Source: Agrocybe praecox
Taxonomy: Eukaryota > Basidiomycota > Agaricomycetes > Agaricales > Agrocybaceae
DNA: 64,000 bases
NCBI GenBank assembly: GCA_964017145.1
Contig: OZ024843.1
Coordinates: 425,001-489,000, forward strand
Direction: 5' to 3'
This document shows, piece by piece, positions 23,681 through 35,755 of this stretch. The notes beneath the pieces are model-generated. The model worked only from the letters and a program-made list of their open reading frames with translations. It had not been told where the DNA came from and did no database searches. Made by a program: the position numbers and the translations under genes. Within the stretch, counting starts at the first letter, position 1. Each line of letters begins with the position of its first letter.

Positions 23681-25090
23681 ATGGTCTCAAATTTTACGCC
23701 TGAATATACGTGGATTTTTGTGGACGACGACGATCCAGGCATTGTTTATAACGGGCCGTGGGTCGTTTCCAAGGTACTGCAAGAGGACTTGCCTAATATC
23801 TCATTGCATGGAACGGTCCACACAGCCGAGCTACGGAAGGCACACCACCAGCTTTCTTACAGATTCAATGGTGTGTATATGATTTCATCTAATTTTTTTA
23901 ATGACATAACAGATCATTAATATAACTATACTATATACTACATCTCAGGGACTTCCTTTCGAGCGTCGTTTATTGGATTTGGTCGTACTGAGATGCCCAC
24001 GCCGCCGTGTAAAATAGATGGTGTATACCAGTCTGTGACCACGTACGAGGCAGGATTCAGATGCTTCAGCAACGATGCGCTTTCACAGAATGAACACACA
24101 TTTTCGGTCTCCCTTTACGTTGACTCATATCCAGTTTCATTCGATGGATTATTCATTACCACTCCAACGCTTTCGGAAGACACAGAACGGCCATTCATCC
24201 CGAAGCTTCACGCGAGAGCACCTCAACTTGGGGTATTCACTAGCATTGTCGGTGGCATTATTTCTGACATCACGAGTGTCTTCAGACTACCTTTTCCTGC
24301 AGCTCCATCAGAAGCCTCGAGCCTGACGGTAGCTTCAACACAATTCAGTATAACAACTCCACTTATCCAAACGCCCAGTCCTACAGCATCTATCCCGACG
24401 TCCAGTTCCACAGCAAAATCGACGCAAGTAATATTTCCTTCTATCGGTGCTACGAGGTCTAGTGTTAGTACCTTGCCCAGAATTACCCCATTCTCTGGAG
24501 CAGAACCTTCAATATTTTCAACTCCATCAAGTGCCACATTTACATCTATCCCACCGACTACTACAATCTTCCAATCGAGCACGTCAGTCACCAATCCCAA
24601 CGACACAGAACCCCTTAGCTCTCTCACTCCTTCGATAGCGTCTAGCTCTTCGATCCCGACAGAATCAGACTTGACAGCATCCCAGGCCTCTAATACTCGG
24701 CAAATTAGTCAAGGCGGAGTCGTTGGCGTGGCAGTGGGTGCTGTTGCACTGCTACTGCTTCTTGCCTGGTTTGGAAGACGGGCCATTTACCGGAAACGTG
24801 CAATTAAGGATCACAACTTAATGGTCCAGCCATTTAGCAGCCCTGATTTAGAAAACGGCCGTCGGCCCTCCCTATCACAGTATAGCCCAGTTAAATACGG
24901 TCAATCAGCCGGATTAGGACCAGGGCCAATACTCTATCACGTGCACGAAGATGGAAGAACAGTTGATGTCAATGATCGACAGGATGGGTGTACTAATGAT
25001 GCAGATGTTATCAGTCTACCGCCAACGTACGGCGGATTCAGAACGCCCCATCCGTACTCTGCATCCTCCCAATCCATGTACACCGATTAG
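23681..25090 (+). CDS. Stalked single-pass membrane protein (family copy C)
   Basis: Exon 1 is 23681..23870 and exon 2 is 23949..25090, separated by a 78-nt intron with a GT donor (GTGTGT), giving about 443 residues. Exon 1 holds WIFVDDDDPGIVYNGPWVV and ends YRFNG; exon 2 opens GTSFRASFIG and holds PPCKIDG, AGFRCFS, FSVSL and FDGL. A long Ser/Thr/Pro stalk is followed by a transmembrane segment at about 319-339 (GGVVGVAVGAVALLLLLAWFG) with RRAIYRKR after it. The cytoplasmic tail shares LMVQPFS, YHVHEDG and SLPPTYG with copies B and D. The frame is intact, including the cysteines of the second ectodomain half. Surface exposure is inferred from topology; no signal peptide is obvious, as in the paralogs. 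Confidence 0.88.
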
Positions 25091-26344
25091 TGTGAGTGAG
25101 TCAGAATAGATAATTTTTTTCCAAATCTGTATATCCTACGCCCACTATCTTGATTTGTGATCCAGAACCGTCAAAGATACGAGTCGATAGCTTTAGTACT
25201 AAAAAGTCGTGATTATGGATAGCCAGTCCTTTCCGAGTGAGTTTCCTATTTCTTCGGCACGGATCGGCATAATTCAATCATACACCGTGCGACTGCTGGC
25301 ATGTTGGGATACTGCCAACTTGGGACTCCAATATTTCAATAAGAGCTCGTTCTTTATTCAAGGAGGGACCAGCGTTTTAAATGCATTTGAATGAATCATT
25401 CGCTCCACTTAGTGTATTCTACTTGTATTTTACACGACGAATTGAGCTTGCGTCCCTATTCAACTCGGAAACCATGCGCGTCTCCCACAGCCTGCCACAT
25501 TTCTCTCATGCTGGTTGCACTTCACTCTCCTTTGGGGATGATAATACCGCACGTTCAATTTTCTGATAGATATTCTGCTCCTGGGATGGCCGTGCATTCT
25601 CAGGGGCGCTCCATTGATATCGGCCTTATTGGGAAAAGACATGATCACGTAGGGCGGGAACATTGATTTCTGGAAAAATATAGGTGCGCTATAATAAAGC
25701 TAAATGTGATGATCAATTACCTACATTTCCGCAGAGGCAGGGTCCAAAATCGCGGAATCGAGATGAACGGGAAATGACGTTGCACCAAATGCACTAGTGT
25801 ACATGATTTATGTGAACATATTCGAAAAAATTGGTTATAAATAAGAATTGTTGGGAATGCAAATCGATACACTTATATTTAGCTGGCCGAGAAACCCATC
25901 TTATGGTCTGCGGGCTGTGAAATTCCACCTGACACGACGAAGATAGGAACCAACATACCATATAGTCCGAAGAAAAAGTAAGAGCTGCCAGCAATACCAA
26001 TACCAAATCATTTACACATTCGAAAATTGCGATCACAGCTGAGGAGTTGAACTCTGGTGGCTTGTGTCGAGAGGCTCTGTATGGTACTACACGAGCTTGT
26101 TCTGAGGTGACCAACCTACATGAGACCTTACAAGTATAATTATTCTTGGAGGATAAATATATAAGCTGTAAGTCTAATTTTACAAATATCAGATTCCATC
26201 AAGTGTATAGAGTTGCACCTACTGATCGACGGCGTCAATCATAGAGACTTATGTTGCTGTAGACGCTTTATAATGACCCTCGTACTCATACGGACCACAT
26301 CTCCCTCTCTCAATCAACATACCACACCTTTCCAAGATTCTACT
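25091..26344. other. Intergenic, no gene called
   Basis: The stretch between copies C and D has several short frames (for example 25381-25666 and 25794-26114 minus) but no motif, splice structure or paralog. I see nothing supported. Confidence 0.55.
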
Positions 26345-27732
26345 ATGAATTCTATTATAGACGACAGACATCCATGGATCTTCGTCAACAGTGAAGATCC
26401 CGACATCATCCATGCGGAGCCCTGTCTAGGTACGACCGAAGTAACCAGGACTCGGACCTACTTTTCGTACGTATTCAATGGCGAGTAAATCTATTCGGCC
26501 TTTCTCATATTAACTCACGTTAATTAATATATTATAAACTACCTTTAGGAACGTCATTCATAGCAATATTTATTGGAGGTATCGAAGTAGAAAACTCCCC
26601 TTGCGAGATAGATGGTGTATCCCAGCCTCTGCTGTCATACGAAGGAGGTTTCTGGTGTTTTAACACCATCGAATTATCGCCAACAAAGCATAATCTGTCG
26701 GTAACACTGGACGTTAACTCAGATATTGTTTCATTCGACGGGTTATTCTTCACTCCAACTGACCTTCGATATGACACGGAACGGATACTAAATCATGAGC
26801 TAGCAGTAAGATCACCCAAGACTTCGCTTGGAGGCCTTACTTCTATCCTGCTATCCACTGGTACAGATGCTGGGACTCCTTCTCCGACATTAGGCAGTGT
26901 ATCCACAAGAACAACTCCCACACAAACTAAACATACAACGTTCGCAGTCTCCATTTCTATATTCCCAGTACGTGCATCGAGCACTTCGTCAAAAATATCG
27001 CTTTCGCCACCTCTACCGTTTGGCTCTACACCCCCACCAAGTCACACGTCAGCATCAATTCCCCCGAGAACCACATCAACATCTGGTCCCGCAACCTCAG
27101 GCTCCACAGCTGCACAGTCATCGAGCATACAAGGTCCCTCGACGACCTTCATTTCTTCTACGCCATCCACCACAGTATCAGCAACGTCCAGCCCCTCAAC
27201 CTCAACGGAATCCAGACCTAGCTTGACATTGCCAGCTATGATCTCACATCATCATCACATCAGCGCGGGGGTAATCGTTGCCATTGCAGTGATTGCTTTT
27301 CTTCTCTTGCTGACTGTCGTCCTATGGCTTTGGAGGCGCACCGTCCGTGTCAGGAGAAGAAATCTTACTGCTAGCGAACGGATCTCAACCGCACTTAGAC
27401 CATTTGGCAGAGATCAACATCCGGACGGTGCGGGTCGGTTCATGCTGTCCCAGTATACGACAGCAGAGAAAAACGATAAGTACCGACAAGCGTTCGGCAC
27501 CCAGGCACCCGACCTGGAATCAACACAAGTACAGCATCATAATATTCCTGTTGACGCTGGGAATGTAGAGATCCCAGAGCGCCCTCGTCAAATTCGGTAT
27601 CGAGTCCACGAGGATGGCGGGGTGGTAGTAGGAGGCAATGAGGGTGATGAGGAAGAAGTGGATACCATTAGTTTACCACCCATATACTCCACAATTGTGA
27701 TCCCTCAAGTAAGCTTGCAACAGGCCATCTAA
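26345..27732 (+). CDS. Stalked single-pass membrane protein (family copy D)
   Basis: Exon 1 starts at ATG 26345 (MNSIIDD) and ends at 26480 after YVFN. The intron begins with GC (GCGAGTAAAT) and ends CTTTAG at about 26548; exon 2 runs to the stop at 27732, giving about 439 residues. The nearby GT donor two bases on would break the frame. Exon 1 has a weakened signature, WIFVNSEDPDIIHAEP, where the paralogs have FVDDDDP and a GPW, so copy D is diverging at the most conserved site. Exon 2 has GTSFIAIFIGG, PCEIDG, GGFWCF, LSVTL and FDGLFF. A Pro/Ser/Thr stalk leads to a transmembrane segment at about 285-307 and an arginine-rich stop-transfer sequence. The tail keeps RYRVHEDG and SLPPIY. HHHH just before the membrane is peculiar to this copy. 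Confidence 0.85.
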
Positions 27733-27889
27733 TTGGTGCTTATTGCTGCCCATAGATTTATTTAGGATGCTATACATTACTTAGTCTCGAACGCCTTTAG
27801 GTACCCATGGCTCACAATCCGGATTATAGTACTCGTAAATTGTTTAACTAATAGAAATACTTATCACTTCAGAGGATACATCAGCATGA

Positions 27890-28387
27890 CACTGTGGACA
27901 TTGGCTTTTATGATCTGCGATTAAATTGGGTGTAAATCCTGGACTTATTAGTAATTAGAGCGGATTGTGATCGCAGGGAAAAACACTAATATTCCCCGCG
28001 GTCAAATTGCGATCAAATGACTAATAAGTTCTCGATATTTTCCCATCATTCCCACTGATCATATTGAGGATATTCTCCCCATTTTCTCTATATATCCTGG
28101 TTCCTGGTGGAGACGGCAGATCTGCACGACATGGTGGAGGAGGAAGAAGTGATGATGATTCGGTAAGCGAGCGCAAACTGTTATCCAACTGTTATCTATG
28201 AAACATGTGATGGCATATGATCTAATCTAATCAGCGAGCAGCCAACTTGACGGCTGCACTGGGACCATGGATGGTAGTGTCAAAAGTAACGGCGAAGTTA
28301 ATCCGTTCATCCAGATAATCATGTTCGAGCTGCGCTCTAAATTACACCCAATTTAATCGCAGCTCATAGGAGCTAATGTCCGTAGTG
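27890..28387. mobile_element. 498-bp CACTA-like non-autonomous element
   Basis: The left end reads CACTGTGGACATTGGC and, read inward from the right, the other end is CACTACGGACATTAGC. The inverted similarity extends about 46 bp to CTGCGATTAAATTGGGTG on both sides (27890-27935 and 28342-28387). TGA flanks the element on both sides (27887-27889 and 28388-28390), fitting the 3-bp target duplication of CACTA/EnSpm transposons. A further subterminal inverted repeat (TTATTAGT / ACTAATAA) lies inside. No transposase is encoded. An R2 repeat copy occupies 28106-28232 within it. Confidence 0.8.
28106..28232 (+). repeat. Dispersed repeat R2, copy b (inside the CACTA-like element)
   Basis: The sequence from GGAGACGGCAGATCTG through TGGAGGAGGAAGAAGTGATG, CGGTAAGCGAGCGCAAACTG and ATCTATGAAACATGTGATGG to GATCTAATCTAATC matches the reverse complement of 15083-15203. 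It lies entirely inside the 498-bp element, so either R2 inserted there or the element captured it. Confidence 0.7.
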
Positions 28388-29370
28388 TGATGTCATTTTG
28401 AGCATTTGCCGATTTCAGCAATACGAATTCTATTCTCCGACGCTGCAACGCGGCTAGGCCCCTGGTTTTGTTCTGTACAGTATTATGACGCTCGCTCGTT
28501 ATTGTGGAAGTCGCGAACCTAATCACTCTTCGGAAGCTCTAAATCACTCACTCCTTTCAATTAAATAGGCAAATATTACCCAACACACTAGCGGCCCTGG
28601 GCTAACAACATACTTATGACCAGCGACTCGCGGTGGACATTTGACGTGGAGTTGCTAGTGTTTGGATTGATCGCGCGTTTACTCGTGTTCGTGCCTTTTG
28701 GAAAATTTACGACGGAGAATATTTGACGGTGACGGTGCTTCCACAAGCTTAGCTGGACGTGACTATCGTGTTTGTTTGAGAATATCCTATCTGCTTCTTT
28801 ATGCTGAGTTCCAGGTATCCTACCCGTCCTCCTGTCATCAGTTCAAGGCCATTTGCCTATATACGATGTTAAAGCTGTGTCGTATCCCAGGGACTCTTTT
28901 TCTAGTCGTAGGTATAAAAAACCCCTATCCTTATGAATGCGAACATAAGCCATACGAACGGAGACCGCCAGCGGGGAGGGGTATGTCACTGTGATCGAGG
29001 ATGTATTCATTTGAATCGTTATTCGATGGGACCTTAAATTATTCTGTGGCGCAAGTAGTATAATGAATGTAATCAGCAGTGGGATCAACGTGAGCTAGAC
29101 GGTAGTTCAAGTTGGCGCGTCGTTTCATCTCATTTCCCCACTTATGCAGCCGTCTGTCGGCGAGTAGCTAATTGCGCCCGCGCCTCCGTTGTCTAGTTTA
29201 TTATGTAGAGATAATCTTATTCATTTTCGGACGTGTCATACTGATGGCCTCAAACTACTTAGATCAATTTTTAGGTCGCAGAGAAAATAGACTTGCTTAG
29301 CGTACTTAAGACGTACATGACCACTAAAAATCGGATCCTTGTAAAATCATTATCCTTACCTTGTCACAGT

Positions 29371-30556
29371 ATGGAGCCACCATTAAGTATAACCCAACTG
29401 GAGACCAGAATGCGGTTCACTCTTCATAGCGTGATTACGATGTCATTATTGAGCGGTATGTGAAGAACTGGTTCTTGATATTTGAGCTTACAACGAGCGT
29501 CCATGGTCCGTTCTGGCACAGGGGCATATTTCGTTGTGTTCTGTTCAACGATGCACATCATTCGTAAGGATCAAGTTTCTGTACATTCTTTGTTTCAAAA
29601 ATTCTGATCTCTTTCTAGTGCAACAAAATCTTACCTTGCAGAAAAAAATTGTCTGCATGGTTCTTACGGTGTTATATATACTGTCGATGCTGGAAGCCGG
29701 CATAGAGTGGTATGGCATTGACAGAGATTTTGTTACGATGGCAGACACAAGGCAGTCCATACTCTGGTCCATTTCAGAAAAGCTCCCCGTTAGTTTACAT
29801 TTCGTTGTGGATACTGCCCAGATTGGATCGTTTATTCTAGCTGACTGGCTAATGGTGTGCCAATATCTGACCCCATGCAAACCTCTTGACGACCGGCTAA
29901 TATCAGTTCTAGATCTGGAGGTGTTATCACATTTGGGGAGGCTCCATCCGCATAATTGCTGTACCTGCAATTCTTCTCATATGCGAAGCACGTACGTCAA
30001 CAAGTGTACTGTCATCTCGTTTACAAGCTCACCTTCAACTGCAGTGCTATTCATTGCCTCCGTTATTTATGTGGCGAGCAGCATTCCCAACATCTCACCT
30101 CCAAAGGCGCGAGTGCACAACATCGTGCAAATTTGTTTATACATCATGCCAGCAATTATATGCGTTATGTGTACTTATCTTATCGCGTATAGAATTATCA
30201 TCGGCGTAGGCAGAAGAGACCAAAGAATCAGACGTCTTGTCGACATCATCGCGCAATCATCGGGCATTTACACAGTTCTTCTTGTCGCAAATGCGGCACT
30301 AAGCTCACCGGTACCACTTTCTCTTAGGACCACATATAGAGAGCTGAAAAAGGAGGATGCGCTGGCGTTGTTAAATCTTATTCTTACAATCATCACGGTA
30401 CGTTCTCCGGGATATTTTTGCTTAATCTCCGTCAGTTTAAACAACCAAAAGGGACTCGCTCCAACAGTAATGGTAGCTCGGTATATGCTATTATCCGTAA
30501 AGGACGATCAAATCAATTCAGACTCTGGGACATCCACAAGACTTCGGTTTTTGTAA
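29371..30556 (+). CDS. Fungal 7TM integral membrane protein (paralog of the gene at 15504-16778)
   Basis: Exons 29371..29455, 29522..29563, 29619..29854, 29913..29991, 30045..30397 and 30452..30556 all keep frame and give about 299 residues. The start MEPPLSITQLETRMRF is the first in-frame ATG and fits the expected short N-terminus. Seven hydrophobic segments are visible. TM3 reads SFILADWLM joined to IWRCYHIWGG, the same acidic-IWR-HxW pattern as the other 7TM genes, and TM6 begins IIAQSSGIYTVLLV. Exons 2 and 4 are equal in length to those of the 15.5 kb gene and every intron falls at the matching codon. The short C-terminal tail is polar. No ligand-binding or signalling motif allows a more exact role. 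Confidence 0.85.
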
Positions 30557-31282
30557 AACGAAACAGTGCAAACTGGAACTCCGTAGGAATTACTACTCTA
30601 TTTTCTTGGATTTTGGATATTAGACAATTCTCTGATTAACATAGGAAACATATTTTTATTTTAACTCAGTAATATCTTGCGCGTGGGGTCGAAATAGGTC
30701 CCATGGTCGAGAGTAACCCCTATTACACATGTCACGTTTCTGTTACAGATGCGCTCCACCACAGCACGCGTCGACGCGACGGCAACGTGACTGATGAAAC
30801 GAGTGACAGAAACGGAACGGGAACAATCCCGTGTGCTTTTTACTCTCGACTTCCACCTCGGTTTTTGTTTGCTTCTTCTTGTACAAGATGTATAAAAGCT
30901 GTGTTGAAATAGCCTTAACAATCACCTTCGATAAGGCAACCTTTGGGTTTCAACGTGAAGAACGGAGGCTACAATATGACAGAAATGTTTCATATTTCAA
31001 TTGTTGCAAAATTAAAATAACACTCAGAACTATTAAACGTGAACGTAACATCAAGGTGTCGTATCGGATATACGTGAAAAGAATCGTGGAAACTTTATGT
31101 AGCGTAAGTCTATGGATTATGATAATGTCCCAACTGCAGAGGTCCGTGGCTGAATGTACGATGACGAACACAAAGTTTGGGGGGGTAGCAATGCAATGAA
31201 TGGCAGCGGTAGGTAGTTTTTTAGGTCCATGATATATAAGAGAAGAATGATAGAGAAAAGGGAAAATTTATTCATCAGTGCC
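30557..31282. other. Intergenic, no gene called
   Basis: Convergent gap between the 7TM gene and the chitin deacetylase gene. Short frames here (30703-31199) have no supporting evidence; an imperfect inverted pair around CACGTTTCTGT (30730) and ACAGAAACGG (30807) is the only structure noted. Confidence 0.55.
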
Positions 31283-32960
31283 TTAAAGCAGGGTACCAAA
31301 GACACCGGTAATAACACCGATGACAGCCAAAGAAAGGTACGAAATGCTGCTGAGCGATGTATCGTGGCTAGCCATCGATGATCCTTTCTGACCGTTGTTC
31401 GGTGAGAGATTATGACCGGTAGTTGCTGGACCCTTTCCCGACACGGTCGTATGGGACACGGGGGTACTGGTAGAGGAAAGAGCAACAGAGGCAGTAGATA
31501 GGTTTGCGCTCCCCGCTAAGATATCTGCGATTTTGACGTCGTTAGATTGAGAATCCTGCGCGTTCTGGTAAGATCTTCCATCATTGATGGCTTTTGCTAG
31601 GGATTCGAATTTCCATCCAGCTGCTGCAATTTGTGGGTAGGCATTCATGAATGAGTTCACGGTCAGGTTGCTGAGTTCGTGCTCGAGGATAATAAGTCCA
31701 GGGCTCTTTGGCACTGTTAATAAGGAGTTAGACTGTTATCAGCATCACTGCAAATTATAGAAGAGACGAACAAGCTAGGAATCCTGTTAATGCAGTTTCG
31801 ACCTGTTCATTGGACGTTGCAGCCCAGTCGTCGGTGCTATCATACTGTCAGCTTATTTGATAGCACTAGGCGAGAAGGATGCTAACTCGTTATTCCATAT
31901 TACGGTTTGCAGCCCAAAAACCTAAGGGTAATTTTGATATTCAGGTGTAAGTGCGCGTCCTAGAATTGGTGTAACGGACGAACCTCTCGCGCAATGGCTC
32001 CCGTCCTGGTGTCAGAGTCACCATACGGAGGCCTCCAGTATCGTGGGACACGTCCTCCCGTAGAGTTGTGGATAATCTGCATGGTCCATCCAAGCTAAAG
32101 AAAATTATGCTGGTGAGGATAACACGTAAGAAGAATAATCAGTCGTCAATCGCACCTGCCCCAGAACGTCTAAGTTGCTGAGGGTCGTCATATAAGGATG
32201 TGTCCAAGTATGAACGGCAATGTCATGACCAGCGTTGAATGCCTTTAAAAATTCATTTGGGTTCTGCAGAATGTTGGTACCAATCATGAAATGCGTTGTC
32301 GTAATATTATTCTCTGTCAAGAAGTCCACAAGGGCAGTAGTGGGCTATTTTATATTATATTTATCAATGTTAAGTTTTGTTCTGAGGTATGTAAAAGTGG
32401 TAGCGTGATACGTACAGGTAGCGGACCATCGTCAAACGAGCTGGCGAATAGCCCATCTGGAGAATCCCAAATATCTCCAGGAAGTCTGCACTGATACGTT
32501 GCCGAACATACTGTTTGATTGTTAGGATCGTTGCCAGAGGGGTACGTCGGGTCTGCTTCTGGGTTACTCTGAGTGGATAAAGGAATATCTGGAATTTTTC
32601 CCGCAGCTACTGCAGCATTGAGAGCGCTAACCCAAGCTGCAGGTAAGGTCTTCTGATCTGGGGTGTCTTTAGGATATGCAGCAGACCACGCTGTACAGGA
32701 CTTATTCAGAAAATAGTGGCCTATAAGAGATTCATTCAGAGATTCTTACCAGGAGTTCCTACGTCAGGGTAGGTTACACCGTCGTTTCCACGCCTGAACA
32801 ACGCATAAACGGGATGGTCTTCTGGCTGGTGCCAGGAATTGGGAAGTGCTCTCGGTGCGGCATGGGTAAGCGCATGATTATGGGACGTCCTTGATGGTTT
32901 AGGAGCCGCTGCAACCCCAGATATCAGGAGACAAGTGACAAGTGATGAGGCAAAGATCAT
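31283..32960 (-). CDS. GPI-anchored chitin deacetylase (carbohydrate esterase family 4)
   Basis: Seven exons: 32960..32750, 32690..32416, 32344..32156, 32094..31984, 31921..31887, 31836..31772, 31713..31283, about 438 residues. A signal peptide ([20 protein letters not shown]) opens the protein. The NodB-type deacetylase motifs are present in order: SFDDGP at 155-160 (catalytic base and metal-binding Asp), HTWTH at 207-211 (metal-binding His pair), RYWRPPYGD at 243-251, DTDDW at 274-278 and LEHEL at 305-309. A Ser/Thr-rich stretch and a hydrophobic C-terminus (about 420-438) indicate a GPI anchor. Members remove acetyl groups from N-acetylglucosamine in chitin to give chitosan in the cell wall. 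Motif 1 has Ser where Thr is usual. Acceptors at 32691 and 31837 were chosen because the nearer AGs break frame. It is one of the best-supported calls here. Confidence 0.95.
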
Positions 32961-35152
32961 CGGCAAAGCACTAATATGACTCGAATGGAGGAACGACGTC
33001 TAGTGGCCCAGGGAAAGGATGAAGGACGAAGACCAAGGCCTGAGCTCTGAGTAGAGATATTAAGTAGGCAAAGTCCTGAGACAAATTGACAACGAATAGA
33101 CTCATATTTTCCGGCAAGAGCTAATACACAGTGGGCGATTATTCTTGGATATGCAAAATTGACTGGCCACGACACTGTCACGGGTTAAGCACACCGTTAA
33201 ATATCTTTGGTAATAAGTCTATTATTTGAAAGCGATGGAAATAATCGCGTTCCTAGTTTGTGATTATCGTCACAAGTATACGCCTTACCCATGAATTTCA
33301 AGAAGAGGGAAGAGGCCTAGCTATCTCTTGCACAATTTAATATGTTATTATCTTTATGTTTATTTATATACTCTATGTTCGAGATATTGCAACTAGTGGA
33401 TCCTTTGCCTCGCTCGACTTGCAATACGCCTGACAAAGTTTATGTGAGACCGTGGTATGCATAGAATCTATCGACTCAGAGTCTTCGTGGGGATGAAATT
33501 ATGATGTCGTCCGATTTTCAGCGATTGAATCAGTGTGCCGTTGTCGGCCAAGAGGACAGGATCAACAGAAGTACGTCATATGTAGACCGAACATCCAAGG
33601 GTGTTGTGGAGTGCTCAACGTAACATATCGTTTTAAGTACATCGATAATCATGCCGAGGCTCTGGAACATATTATACTGCAAGAATGTGGTATAATCATT
33701 TTGCCTGTTTGTCCAGATATCTGCCGTCGGGCTTGCAAGACTTGTAGGCGGTGATAATCCTCCGAGTCCGGATCGAGTGTGTTGTTAGGCTGACATACCA
33801 TATTTTGGAGCTTCGTAATACTGGAATGCTTCATCTACCTAGAGGAAATCATGTCCCACTTCGGTCTATAATCACTTTATATGCCAGACACATGTGTCAA
33901 ACATAAGTACAGCGATCACTTGTTCTGGACGTAAACACTCTATTTCGTTGCCGAATGTGATCCGAAGCAATGCATTGGCTATTTGCCTTTATTAGATTCG
34001 AAAGGTCAATGCTTAGAAAAGAACACTGCCACAGGACTGATGGTGATGCGGCGGCGCGGACACTCTGTTTCACGAACCAAGGTCCACCACCACCACCCTG
34101 TGCAACCCTCGAGCACGACCGGCTGGGAGCTCAAGAAAGCTTTCGTTTTCATATTCTATACTGTCGACAACCTCTGTCCTTTTTTTTCTCGTTTCTTACT
34201 ATGATATTCCACCGAAAATATGCTTGGCTGGGCTATGACGTGGCTAATCATGAGTGGAAACGGGCATCCATCCATCACCAACAGTTGGATGTGTCGTCTA
34301 TCAAGCTACGTATCTATTTTCTACTATGTGATGTTTTTTGAAACAGACTTTTGCCATCTTCTGGTCAGCTTTCCCCTCTACTCACCTATATTGGAATAGT
34401 AACATCGCATGAAAGGATCAACATGGAGAAGGGTTTTTTTTTTCAAGACCTCTTAGTACTCGTAGATTTTTCTTCGATTTTTCTTCGACTACTACTTCAA
34501 CTTTAAACCGTGTAGGGCCTTTCACATACCGTTATTCTTGCTATTCCCCATATTCCCTTTAATTGGTGGCCTACGTGCACCCAACGTATTTCTACAAATA
34601 CAGTGCTATTCGTGCTATTATACCATACGCGGATCATCTGCTAGCGTAGCCAATTAAGGGTAGTAGGATATTCGCTGCCTTCGGGCCACACTTTTTTGAC
34701 CATTCTACATCTTGCGTCAATACAGGTAGAATGAAATCTCGCCTGACAACATCTCCTTACAATCGCCATTTTGCAAATTATTCGATTCCCTCAACAATGT
34801 CGAATATCTTTGCGGGACACTCACAGCGATATTTACCCTTATTTGTTCCAATCAAAGGTCCACAGAGTTCTTTTCCCAAAGCTGCGTGTGTTCCTCGACG
34901 AAAGAAACGGCCGGCCAGAAAAACAGCTGACTCCTCAGATCGAATCTGCTATATCGGCTTCAAGAATAGCGGATCAGGGAACGAGCTATTCAAAATCATT
35001 TAAATAGTTATCCTCGACTACTTAAATTGATCATACATATTTATACCCTTCGTGTAAAAATCAGAACTGTAGGACAAAATTATGTGCCTACCGTCCTTGT
35101 GAATTTTGTGTATATAGGTATTAAGTTATTATAGAATTTTATCAATGATCGA
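32961..35152. other. Intergenic, no gene called
   Basis: About 2.2 kb with scattered short frames (33533-33834, 33970-34341, 34731-35007). None has a motif or a splice pattern that I can support, and no inverted-repeat element was found. Confidence 0.5.
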
Positions 35153-35755
35153 TTGACGGATAGTTTCCCCTGTGGTCCTCTCGCACTGATGGCAAATACC
35201 GATAGTTTCATTTTCGCCACTCATGAGCATCGGTTCTACGATGCAGATTCGAGCGAGTTCCACGTGCACATGGAGGGTGAATGCAGCCAGGTTTCGAGCG
35301 CGATTGTTGAGTACATTAGCTCCCTCAAATTTGTGACTTCCATACACACGCTCGTGTTGGAATTGACAGCCGCAGAGAACGACCCATCATCCTCCGAGGC
35401 GCTATGCAAGCTACTCTATTCATTAAAATACACCAAGAAACTTCAGACGATGTCTGCAACCATCGAAAGAACCATGACGATACAGAACACTAATTCCAAA
35501 ACACGGCCCCTGCTCCTCCCGATTGTGGGAGATATTTACATGAACTCCAACGAAGACGGCGATTTATGTCCCGCGACCGTCGGTGGCTTTTTATATCATC
35601 GCAAGGCGATTGGTAAACCTATCGAGTATATATATTTCAGTGACTGTCATAACGAGGCGTCTATGCTTATTTTAGAGCTTGTAGATGGATTGAAGCTTGG
35701 CTGGAGCAATGATATGAAACAGTATATGAAAGATCTCAGGAATGAACCAGCGTGA
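35153..35755 (+). pseudogene. C-terminal fragment of an F-box type leucine-rich protein
   Basis: An open frame of about 200 codons (first ATG at 35189, MANTDSFIFATHEHRFYD) carries the C-terminal style of Agaricomycete F-box/leucine-rich proteins: alternating hydrophobic strands such as VTSIHTLVLEL and a closing FLYHRKAIGKPIEYIYFSDC, the typical FLxxRxxxGxPIxxLxFxxC pattern. The F-box itself and the first two thirds of the usual length are absent; the 35.0 kb flank shows no F-box. It belongs to a different subfamily from the two full F-box genes. It could be a small expressed gene instead of a relic. Confidence 0.5.

Larger units (their letters stand above)
27733..29370. other. Intergenic, holds a CACTA-like MITE with a nested R2
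   Basis: No gene called between copy D and the 7TM gene. The stretch holds the element at 27890-28387; the remaining 28.4-29.37 kb shows nothing supported. Confidence 0.6.
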
